From Lepidonotus clava (lineage: Eukaryota > Annelida > Polychaeta > Phyllodocida > Polynoidae): a DNA stretch of 64,000 nt. The position numbers and the translations under genes are program-made. Numbering within the stretch: position 1 is the stretch's first letter; every line of letters starts with the position of its first letter. The notes under the pieces were generated by a model. That model worked only from the letters and a program-made list of their open reading frames with translations. It ran no database searches and was not told the DNA's origin. Of the stretch, positions 28,401 through 40,400 are shown in pieces. The DNA lies in contig OW387145.1 in assembly GCA_936440205.1 (NCBI GenBank), positions 16,367,396-16,431,395 on the forward strand, written 5' to 3'.

Positions 28401-31400
28401 ACCCATAAGACGTCCTGAGAAGAACGAGGGTAGCTACGTGAACCGCCATTACTACCACTCTCTTAACTGCTTGGTGGGTTCTCCATAATTATTTTGTATG
28501 TTTTGCCCCCCCCCCCCCAAAAAAAAAATAAATACCTCTATAAGTAATAGAATTGAAATTGTGAAAACTTTCTAAAAGCAGTCTACAATACAAACAAATA
28601 ATAATAATTCAAATTAGCCTTTTTCCTATGAAACACTTCGCAATACCATAAATGAAAGCATATATTCCATTACTTCCATAAATGAAAATAAATATGTTTC
28701 TTGCAGTTGGTCACAGACCACGAACAACGCTTCACGTTTGTGGAAACCTCTATGGCAGGCTCAAACCATGACCAGTACATTCTAGAGCATTCCACATTCG
28801 GCGCCGAGATCCTGGGAACGGACCGTCTGGGGGATTATTTCCTGTTAGGAGACAGCGGGTTCGTTCAATAACTTGTATATATATAGCTATGTATTAGGTA
28901 TAATGTAAAAAAAGTACTGTCTAAATATGACACATATTCTACTTAAATCAAACCCACCGACATAAAAAAAAATTACAATAAAGTTCTATATATATAGTAT
29001 ATATAGTTCTATTATTAGTTGCTTTCATTAATTCTTTTCCACATTTGTTTTTTTAAAATAGGTATGGTCTGAATCCGCAAGTCCTGACTCCCTTCAAACA
29101 CCAAACCATTCAGACTCTACCGAGGCACGAGCTGAAGTACCAGATGCAGCACATCAGCGCCCGCAACTCAGTTGAAAGGGCGATCGGCCAACTGAAGATG
29201 CGTTGGAGGTTTGTATAAATTGTTTTTTCTGTTACTTAATATAGAATAGAATAGCATTCTTTCCTAAATTAAAAAAAAAAACTCTATACTTTGCCCTTCC
29301 ATTTTCTTTTCCCCATAAATTAAAAAAAATCTTATTTTCTATTTGTTCCCCATGAATTAAAAGAAAATCATTTGTTTACTTCCAAAGATGCCTGTCGAAA
29401 CAGGGTGGGGGCGTGCTAGAGTTCAATCCGCTGCGTGCGTCTTGGGTGGTGGAGGCTTGTTGTACGCTCCACAACCTCTGCATCGACTGGGGGGTGCGCA
29501 CCATAAGACCAGGGGAGAACAAGGACCCCGACATGGAAGACCTGATACAAGAGGAGGCACGTCTACGCATACTGCTCTCTATGCGGCAGGCTGAACGCGC
29601 AAGAAGGACAGAAGGGGCATCTGGTGATCCACAGTTGCGCCAGAACACCAAGTCTGCACTCTACCGTGAAGGGTTTGCGAAAAGGGCACGGTACATCTTC
29701 CGTAACTACGGTGGCCCTCGCCCAACACTCCGTCAAAGACGCCGTCGTTAAAAAAAACAAAGAAAATCGTGCTGACATTACACTTACAGTTAATTGGATG
29801 CATTTGATCAACTACCTTGAACTATTATGGAAGCTTTGTCTTGTTGTTAGAAGTGTTCTCCAATTTTTGAATCATGTACCTATCATGATTTAATGAAATA
29901 TTTCAGATCGGCATTTACTTGAAGTTCAACGATGTGAATTATGGAATACTCTAAACAAGTGTAATTTGAAAGTTTGACACAGCAACTCTTCAATGGATGA
30001 AATATTGTATGTCGGAATGTACTTTACAGTGAAATGATCTGAATTATGGAATACTCTATCAAGTTAGATTGTGTGATTCAAAATTTGTAACCATTTTCAA
30101 GTATTGATTTATGACGGGATATAGATGCAGTGAAATATGGAGATGAATTTTAGTATACTCTATGAAATTAGATTGTTTGATTTAATATTTCTAACCACTT
30201 ACAAGTACCAATCTATGACGTGATTTACTGATTGTGAAGTATATCTTTAATTGATCGAAAGCTGAACTAATTGAAATGACATGAAGATCAATCAATTTCG
30301 AATGCCTTTGTGATTATGCAATGCGATGATTAAATCACTTTGGATGAACTGTTATTTGGTACATGTTTTGTAATAAAAGCTACGTTTTCACCATTAAACT
30401 GTAATCTCGAATTTGTTTTATTCTTACTATCACGTCTTTAGAGAATTCTAACCTTCCCATAAATATTAGGACTAAGACAATTATTGGGCTGTAGTTAGGT
30501 TTTATTTTTATTTTTTAGGAAATACCATCTGCTTCAATTGACAATAACGCACTCTTCTTCAACAGACGATTTTTGAACAGAGATATGCAGGAGAAGGTGT
30601 TATATCTTTACGCACAACTTTCCATATAAATCGTCCCATAAATGGGTCCTTCCTATAAATCCCTAGTTTTACATTTCGCTGTTAATTATGATACTGCCCT
30701 GTAATACACAACATGATTTTACATGCAAACCTTCCTGAAAAAACGATAAACGAACATGTAACTTTCTGAAACGGTAACCTTTCAAAACATCTGTAACACA
30801 GTTTGCGATAATCTCACCATTATGTATATTGGATTATATATATATATATTTATGTCTATATATATAAGAGAGAAGGATACAAATATATATATATGTGTGC
30901 TTATAAATGTATATATATATATTCCAATATATATACAACTATGTGATGATCATTTATACATCGCGTTCACATGGACTTCAAAAGCTTCATATGCATACAA
31001 TTTACTTTTTCTAATCTACTTAGCACCGCACCACAAAGGTGAAGGGAACAGTCTTAAGAGAGAAGCATACAACCAACCACAACTACCTATTGGGAACCAC
31101 ATTTCACATTGTCCCCGAAATCTTAAGAACAGAAAAAAAATAAATAAATAAAATTAAGGAAATAGACAATGACGTCAGACATACAGTACTTAGTAGTGCC
31201 TATACAGTAAACTCTAAACAGCAGCCTATACAATTTAGGAATGCCTTGATTACGTTGAAACAGTCATAAGTTCAAAATATATATTTCGAATCATAGTCTT
31301 CATACACCTTGCATGTGCGGCTCAATTATAGAAAGAGACAAAAGTTCTAAATATATATAATATGCGGTTCAATTAGAGAAATCTTCAGTAATTTGTCTGA

Positions 31401-34400
31401 GACAGATACCAAAGAAACGCCCACATTTAACGTGAATACAAAAAATACTGTTTTCTGGCAGAACCTGTTACTACGTGGATCTTCTTGCGCTACATCGACT
31501 GGATCAGGGTCACTCAAGATTAATTATCTTTTGACTCTCACTATTATGTACTTTGTTAACGTTTCATCTTTCTGGTGGGCTTTCTTGGCCGGTTTGACCG
31601 GCGTGTACCGCACGTACTACCATCACTGTCAGTTTCCACACTTCGTGTTACATGGCGTGGCAGTTCTCTCGCCACCTGCATTGCAGGGGGTATGGGCCAA
31701 GGCATTCCTTCATCCTCGTTCTCTGCATTCTTTTGGTTTACTGGAGACTGTGCATGATCCTCGTTCTGTGCATCCTGAGGCTTAACTGACGACTCCGCCT
31801 CAGCATCAGCCCCACCATCTACTGCCATCAAATCAGGGTTACCTGTAATTGTTTCAGCATATACCTCCCCCACAACTTCGACCACTTCTTCTGTAATTAT
31901 GGCCGTCACGTCTGCCACAGTATCTGGAGGTACTTCTGTAATTTTTACCAGAGGATTGTCAACATGAGTGGGAGGGTATGTCGATGCACCTGCAGATAAA
32001 GTCAGAGGAGTAAATGGGGCAAATTCAGTCACAGGAGGATATGTGGCACTAGCAAATGTACTAGCAGGTTCGGTCACACTAGCACATGCGGTCACATTTG
32101 TAGCGGTCACGGGAGAAGATCCTGCGAAAGTTCCACATGCCGTTGTGGATGTGGCCACAATAGAAGGTGGAGTCTCAGTAGTGACTGTAGAAGATGCTGT
32201 AACAGTGACGCCCCTAGGTGGGGTCTTAAAAAACAATCCTTGGGCTGGTGTTTGTAGTGATGACCAAGTAGTCGATGTAGCGCAAGAAGATCCAGTCGAA
32301 GTAGCAACCGGTTCTGCCAGAACTGCTGCGGCTACATCCCTCGCAAGCGCAGGCACAAAAGATGTTGTGGGCACACTGATTGATGTGGGAAGAGGTGACG
32401 AGACCGACACATTGACGTCATTCTGTTGATCCTCGTCTTTGACATCTACATCTACAGTGACTTCTCCAAGAACTTCTGGCGATCGCTGTAAGAGAATATC
32501 AAGCTTGGTATGAAGGCGTACTAGTTCTTGTTGAATGTTCTTACAGTCACCACTGACGATGGAGATAGCGACTTTGGTGTTACGAACATCTTTCTTGACT
32601 GTTCGCAGGTCAGTTTCGATGTCCTGCATGTCGTTCTTTATAAGGGTGACGTCTTCTTGCAGGGCATGGACATCTGATGAAAAACCTGCGACGTCCACCT
32701 TAACGTCTTTGACGTCGGATGTCACTATACCAAGTTGACCTTTCAGCACATGGGTATCATTTTTTGCGGTCTCACTACACACCTTGACTTCGACTAAATC
32801 TTGTTTGGCGTGCTTAACATCCGACTTCACGCACGAGATGGCCGAGTGGACGTTATCGTATTCGGCTGTGAGCCCGTAGAACTGTTGCGCTACTGACTTC
32901 ATATCAGTTGCTATGACAGTGGTCTCCTCACCAATTCGAGCTATTTCTCGCGTATCCGTCTTGAGGTTCCGCATCGCAGCCCCCAGCGTCTTGAATCCGG
33001 ATTCAATGTCCACTGGAAAATGTAATACAAATGATTTAAGATAATATTAACATAATACAATTGTGGTATATTGTAGAAAACCTAAACCTCGCCCACAATT
33101 CATGTCTTTTATTATGGAAAGATGCAATATCCCAGACCGATATAAAAATAATACCGATCGAACTCTACAAAGAGAGGCGCAAGCCGGGAACAGCTGGTTA
33201 CGTATTTCGACAGCGTTTACGTCCAGGCCTATAAATATTTTCCTGATATCGAACTCTACAAAGAGAGGCGCAAGCCGGGGACAGCCGGTTACGTATTTCG
33301 ACAGCGCTTACGTCCAGATCGAACTCTACAAAGAGAGGAGCAAGCCGGGAACAGCCGGTTACGTATTTCGACAGCGCTTACGTCCAGGCCTATAAATATT
33401 TTCCTGATATCGAACTCTACAAAGAGAGGCGCAAGCCGGGGACAGCCGGTTACGTATTTCGACAGCGCTTACGTCCAGATCGAACTCTACAAAGAGAGGA
33501 GCAAGCCGGGCACAAGCTTCAGCGAGCGATCGGCGAGCGAACGTTCGCTCAATATTCGCTGAAATTACCACTTACAGAGCTTTCACATTACAAAAATAAC
33601 TTATTTATATTATATTGATCCTAGAAATGCTATTTTTTCATGCGAAAACTGAGTTTGGTGCTGCAGTAGTGGTTAACTGCTTACATGTGAGGTTTAGACA
33701 CCTTTCCTGTTGGGTGAAAGAGAGGCACTGGTATATATACTCAGAGATGGGAATGTACTTTCGGGTAGCTGGGTAGTGCATCCAATCAATTCATTACCTT
33801 GATTTGTACAGAGCACTCAATCAATTGGCCTTAGGCCCCTAGCTACCTGGGTGCTGTGAGATGAATGTTAGAAACCCCACTCATGTCATAGCACTCTAAA
33901 TTTTTATCCGGATAATATTTATAGGCCTGTGCCTAAACTGTGGACTATAAACTATATTATAAATATTTTTTGGCGCCTCACCATCGTGTCAGCGTTTTGC
34001 TTCGTATATTTGAAATACAACTCGTTGCATAGATTATAATGTTAATATTATTGTAAATATTCAAAATATGGGGCCTCTATTTGTAGAGTTCGATCGGTAT
34101 TGTAAATATGGAAACGCGCCTTTTTGTTTAGGCGCAGACGGGATGGCAGGCCTATAAATATTGTGTTTTCTGTGTAGGTGTAAGCATATTTATATATGGG
34201 GCCTCTATTTGTAGAGTTCGATCGGTATTATTTTTATATCGGTCTGGGATATTGCATCTTTCCATAATAAAAGACATGAATTGTGGGCGAGGTTTAATGT
34301 AAATATGGAAACGCGCCTTTTTGTTTAGGCGCAGACGGGATGGCAGGCCTATAAATATTGTGTTTTCTGTGTAGGTGTAAGCATATTTATATATTCTGTA

Positions 34401-37400
34401 AAATTATGATTTACAGACTTGAGTTGAGCCTAGCCTAACGCAGGCCCCGGATTATTTTAACCATTTATAAAGAAGGCCTATAAAGACAGAATGGATAATA
34501 TGTAGATGTTATAATCAATAGTATTTGTTAGAATGCATTTCTATCTGGGTCAAAGTAATTCTGTGACGGAATATTGTAACTTCATTACTTGCATAAATTC
34601 AATATTAACTCACGTCTGATCAGTGCTGGAGACACACTTGGTTGGGCAGGTTGTTGTGCAGACAAACGGTACTCGTTTGTCTGCGCCATGTTTTCACACG
34701 CCTTCGGCAGAGGGGTGGATATATCTGGGAGATTTCCTGGAGAATCTGAGAATGGAATTTGTTTTCTAATAATTTTGCTTACACGTGTACCCCCATAATT
34801 CGATTAATGGAATGTTTTTCTTCCCTTATCAATGACCAAACATTATAATTCTAACCATACATGATAAATCTTATTTTCTTAACGTGTACCACAATAATTC
34901 TATTAATGGAATGTTTTTCTTCCCTTATCAATGACCATACATTATAATTATAACCCCACATGATAAATGTAGTGTTTTTAATGTGTACCACCATAATTCT
35001 ATTTATGGGATTGTTTTGTTACCTTAGCAATGATAATTCGAGTTTAGGTTAGACATAGAACTGCTACTTTATGATGACAAAAATATATTCAAAGTTATGC
35101 TAATGTATTAAAGTGAACACTTACCATCCCCGTAAGACAGCTGTCTTTTTGTTTCGGAATCTTGAGGGAATATCTGCGACAGTTGTCCTCCGATGGTGCT
35201 GTCTGGTTTCCCTGGTGGCGGGGTGGGTGAGAGTGGTGACTCGTGGGCCTCCTCCTTCGGTTCCGCCTTTTTCTTTTCCAGCTTCTTCTTCTCCTCCTCC
35301 TTTTTTCGTGCTTTTATGCGCGGAGAAGTCCGTCTCTCACCATTCTTGTCTTCCCCTAATGTGGTAAATGGATAATACATAATAATAACCACATTCATGT
35401 GAGGTTACATACCCCATTTATTAAGTAACAGGTTATTGCATCCTTGAGAAACATATTTATTGACCACATTTTTACCAGTACCGGTTTATGGATGCTGGAT
35501 GATGTTTATAGTATGTTCTTTAATGTATGGTTACTCACTATGCTTACACACTATGCTTTCTAGTTAGGCCTAGTCTATCACTTACCATCACTGATGACGA
35601 TAGCCGTATCATCTTTTTCAACTTTAGGCTTCTTCCTTTTCATGGACAGCCGTCCGGTCTTCTTTGTCACCTGCTTCTTTTCCTTCGGCTCATCTTCTTT
35701 CTCCTCACTTTCGTCGTCCCCTTGTGAGCCCTCGTCTTCCTCCTTCAGAAGTGATCTCTTCTTGGTAATTCCTAATAATGAAGATGTGGAGAGCATATAA
35801 AATATGACAAATTTTAAAGCGGGGAAGAAAATGTTGTTCCACTATGCTTTCTAGTTGTTTCAGGAGAAGTTACGTAGATAACTTATAAACTGAATAATAT
35901 ACATTATGGAATATAATACCTACACATAATACCTACACCCACATATGAGATAATATAGAGCATGTATATATATATAGATATGATGACATACTAGTTATAG
36001 CTTTGCAGCAGGTACACGTAGAAGCAAGAATTAGTGTTTAATTGAGTTCCTCCAATTTTTTTATGTAATTAACTTACCATAGATCTCTGCCTGCACCTTG
36101 ACCTGTCTTTTGCTGTCTTCTTTCGACTCCTTTATCGCCTCTCTCTGTTGTTTTTCTGCTTCCGCCATACGTTGGACCATTTTGTGGGCGGCGGATACAA
36201 TCCTGCAGGTGTCGTCGGACTCTATTGGTCTTTTCCACGAACCGGGAATCACTGTAAAGTATTAAACATAAAGGTATGTCATGGTATTGTAGTATCAAAT
36301 ATAAGATCAAGACAGTTAAATATAAGATCAAGACAGTTAAGTATAATATAACTTTCTTAATTCACTTTAGATTATGGGTTATTATGGGTTATTGTTTTTT
36401 AGGGAATAATCAGTGGTTTGCTTTATGTCAGTGCTCATGGACATACTGGCAGAGTGGACATTATCACCTACGAAATATACCTGAATTTCAGTAAAATCAT
36501 TATGGAAGATCACAACATTCAGTTCAGCCACATAGATATTATATATAGCCACATGTACAGAAAATTTATTTTCCGTACAAAAATATTGGGGAAAAAAACT
36601 GAAAAAAGGGGTATATAAATATAAAGAATCAAACTAACCTCCACAGCACTCTGGCCCGTAAAACTGCAGCACTAACACCTCCAGGCTCGTAAGTTGGTCT
36701 TTTTCCGTAATCCCCCGACCACCCGACTGTTTCTGCAGTTTCGCCAAGTCTCTCGCCTGTCATACATAAATAGGTGTTAACGTCAATATATTTATTCCAG
36801 AATTTATAAGGTGTGATACACATTAACGCATGACACATTACTGAATACATTCGAGTATCTATATATTCTACCTGCGGAGTTACACATACATGACCCCTAA
36901 AGACCCTGATAAAGACTGGTGACCATGATAATGCTTATGTAAAAAAAAATGGTATAAACTGAATTTTATATATGTTTATATGGAAAAATAGAAACTGGAT
37001 GAAATGGAGCTAAAGAACTTACTCTTTTTCGGCAGTCTGATTTGTAGTTAATCAGCTTGTAGTAGAGAAGCTTCTTCCTCCTCTTACGCCCACCGATGGC
37101 CCTCACTCGATCGATCGTTGCCTTGTATGCCTCTCTCTTTAGACGGTTCCTTTCCAGAAGATCGTCACCTTTCCAGCGTCCACACACTATGTCCCTGTAT
37201 AAGTACAAACACTTATTTTTTAGTTTTTAATAATTATGGACAATAAGAAAGATTATGGAATCTTTACTTTCAAAATTTATGTTATGCCATTTAGTATTGT
37301 ACTTTATTTTTTATTATTCCAATTAGCATCAGCCATATTTATATGATTCCATTTGATATTTTGTATTACATTTGCCCTAAATTTATTTATCCTAAATGTT

Positions 37401-40400
37401 TTATAAATTATTTATCTAGTGATTTATATGGATATGGTCATTGTGTATTTATGTTATTTTTCATACGTACCTGAAGTCTGCCGCTGTGGTGTATGCAGCA
37501 GCTACTTCTGCCTCCGTCCACTTCACATTGGATGTTTCATTTTCGTCCTCGGTTGTGGACGAGCACCAGCATAAATCCTTTCGTTTTCCTTTTGACTTAG
37601 TCGCACCCTTGGACTTGGTTTTTCCCTTGCCCCTTTCAGTGTCATCTGTGTCGGTATGATCAGATTCGGATGATGAGCTCTGGCCACACTTAGACTCATC
37701 TTCAATATGTGGAATAACAATCGAAGTGTCTATGGGGGTAGCCCGTCTGCCACGAATTTTCCTTTTTTTTGATGTTGTTGGGGTAGTGAATTGCTCCTCT
37801 GTCATTGTGGTATGTATCTTTTTCTTGTCCTTGTCCTTCTCTTTTTTGGTTTCTTTTACCATGGTCGGTAGGGGTGAGTCCACATAAAGAAGGGAGTCAT
37901 CTTGGTCATCATTCTCTCCCTCCTCAAAGGCCTGCGGATACTTGGCATGTAGTGAAGCGAATTTCTTTTCTCTATGTTTTTCCAAAAGGTCATCGAGAAT
38001 TTTCTGGCATGTGCGCTTCTCCTTCTCATTCCGTGCACCTTGCATTAGTTCCCTTACTGATGCTATTTCCTCGGCTATTTCCGATGATGAGACGGGTTCT
38101 TTTTTCTTAGGCTGAAAGAGAAAAAAAACCAATCATTAAAAGATATACAATATTTTATGTTCCACATTATAGAAACTGTATAGGAATTCATTTCCATATT
38201 TAGATTTGAGAATTATGAGTCACAGGGAGGTCGGTGGGTGCTAAATATACTTTGAAAAAACAATTCTACGCGAAATACATTTTGACGAGAAGGGGGTTGA
38301 GCGGTTGGGTGCTGAGGTCTTAGCGGGAGACAGTAATCGACACGAATCGACACAAATACTGAAAATTTTGTAGCTACACATACATCTATTTTGTCTACAA
38401 TAGATGCCTGAATGTTGTAATAATACGAGTAATACTTACCATGGTGATCGAACGAACGAAAGCCACATAAATGTCGATAATCTGTGAAACCGGTAAACAA
38501 CCCGTGAAGAAGCTGGCGTGATGATGTACGTCACGTCGCCGATGTCCAAGGTATTGTATTGCTAAAACAACGAAACAGCGGGAACAAGCGACGATGTGCT
38601 TATCCACAACTTAAAAAACCCATAACTACGCACTTCAACCGAGAACCAGCCGATTTGACCTCTACCGGATGTGACGTCATGTGAAAAAAACCGGGAAATT
38701 TGAGTGACCTTGAGAAAGTACAGCTGATAATTCGATTCTCCATATTTTTCATCTCCATAATTGTGTTCTCCATAATTATTTTCCATAATTATATGCGCGA
38801 CCAACTTTCCAGCCGAACCCACTTTCCATAATTTCTCTGGAACGGGTACGGCGTTAATATGGAAAGTGGGTCACCGTTTTATTATGGAAAAGCCCAATAT
38901 CCGGAAATTTCTCTGGAGCCCCCTCCAGATAAGAAATTCATGAAGATATTATGGAGAAAAATCATAGGAATTTTAAAAATGAACGGGACAGAGCAGCCAC
39001 GTTATTGTAAGTGCGAACCATACTTCAACACTGGCCCCTTTAATCTCTAGGAAAAGAAGGTCCAGAAACCCCCGGAGCGGGGGGTGTTAGCTCACCCCTG
39101 GCCGTGTCCATGGCCTGTGAGATGAGGCGTCGTTTGGTCTCCAGCCGCTGCCGGGCCTTCACCTGCCCCACGTACAGGTCGCCCGCCTCCCGCTCCTGCT
39201 CCAACTGACCAGAGAGATATACCACATCATATGAATCTATATGAATTGACACAGAAGGGACCGGCAATGGAAGTTTCTTTCAAATATGATGATTATTCAT
39301 ATAAGTTCACATACTTTACAAGGCATTTAATGTTCAGCTTTTGGGCGCTTCCCCACATTTCGCCCAAACGAAATTTATCTAAGTCGTGTGCTTTTAGAGC
39401 TTACTGTAATTTAATGTAATTTCCTTGAGTTCACCAGAGTCAGAGAACAACCTGAATTTTTTTTGGAAGATTTCAGAAACCCTGATGTATCTCATTACTA
39501 AAACGCTTGCAATCCTGTATCCGAACACGTTCATAATATTATATGTATGAGGCTACTCGAGATGGCTAGATGTGTGATTAACGGGTTATTGCTCAATATT
39601 TCTAATGATACCAAAGATCTATGATGAGACATTTCTTAACTCAAATATAGAACTCCTTTCTTCTATGAAAGACAATTCGTGCTGTAACCATGACAACTTA
39701 ACTTACCTTTACGTAACCACCATAGTTGAGCAGGGCTTCTGGTCCATACACCATGTGAGGTCCGCAGACAGGGGGAGCCGCTGGCTCGGTCACCATGTCG
39801 ACGGACGAGTCGGACCTGTACCCGGGGTTCACCACCTATAGGGGAGAGGTCGTATGGAAACACTGACGGATATAGAGAGGGAGGGAAGGGAGCCGGTTCG
39901 TCCTTTAAGGGAGAACACTGCAGGATTATGATATGATATGCTCGAAAGTCATAACAGCGATCTTAGCTTACATGTATATGACTATTTCAATAGTGTGGTG
40001 CCCTGTTAGCGGAATAGGCCTGAACAATTGACTGGGACATGAGTGTCAATGGGAATCGTCGGGAACAAGGCTTCTATGGGAGTGTTCGGTGCGCAGATTC
40101 GTGGGAAAGGTTTACCCAGAAGCATGTATCTATAATCCAACATGGCGTGAGGAATGAACGCTGGGTAGGACGAGAATCAGTGCGAGCTGCTATATATCGG
40201 CGAGCAGCAGGCTGAGGTACAAAAAGTGTAGATTGGTATCTTTGGTTTATTCTATTTCTTTTCAATATGGAAGATTTCCCTTTAGAAACCGAATAGCTGC
40301 AAAATAAAAAGGCTAATTACATACTAGGAAAGGACAACGTAAATTACAAAAAAAACACACAAAAAAACACACAAAAAAAGTGTTGTAGACGGTGAAGTAA

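Larger units (their letters stand above)
26981..38925. mobile_element. Intact-looking PIF/Harbinger DNA transposon, 11.9 kb, with two genes
   Basis: The terminal inverted repeats are perfect over 30 bp (26981-27010 and 38896-38925) and begin GAGGGGGCTCCAGAGAAATT. The first outer bases on both sides are CAG (26978-26980 and 38926-38928), a 3-bp target-site duplication of Harbinger length; the superfamily more often uses TWA. Inside lie a plus-strand transposase gene (27445-29751) and a convergent minus-strand nine-exon gene (31556-38442). Both have continuous frames across all splice joins, so the copy looks recent and possibly able to move. The word AATTATGGA/TCCATAATT is clustered next to both ends and scattered inside. 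The element sits in an iRhom intron, which should splice it out. Confidence 0.93.

Noticed and set aside
31139-31155. AATAAATAAATAAAA as a second transposase poly(A) signal
   Set aside because: It lies 1.4 kb past the stop; the AATAAA at 30372 is closer and sufficient.
31968-32429. A 153-codon plus-strand ORF over the accessory gene
   Set aside because: It is the mirror of the Thr/Val-rich coding of the minus-strand last exon; no motif or splice support.
38859-39050. ORF running from the Harbinger right end into flanking DNA
   Set aside because: It crosses the transposon boundary and has no homology; chance frame.
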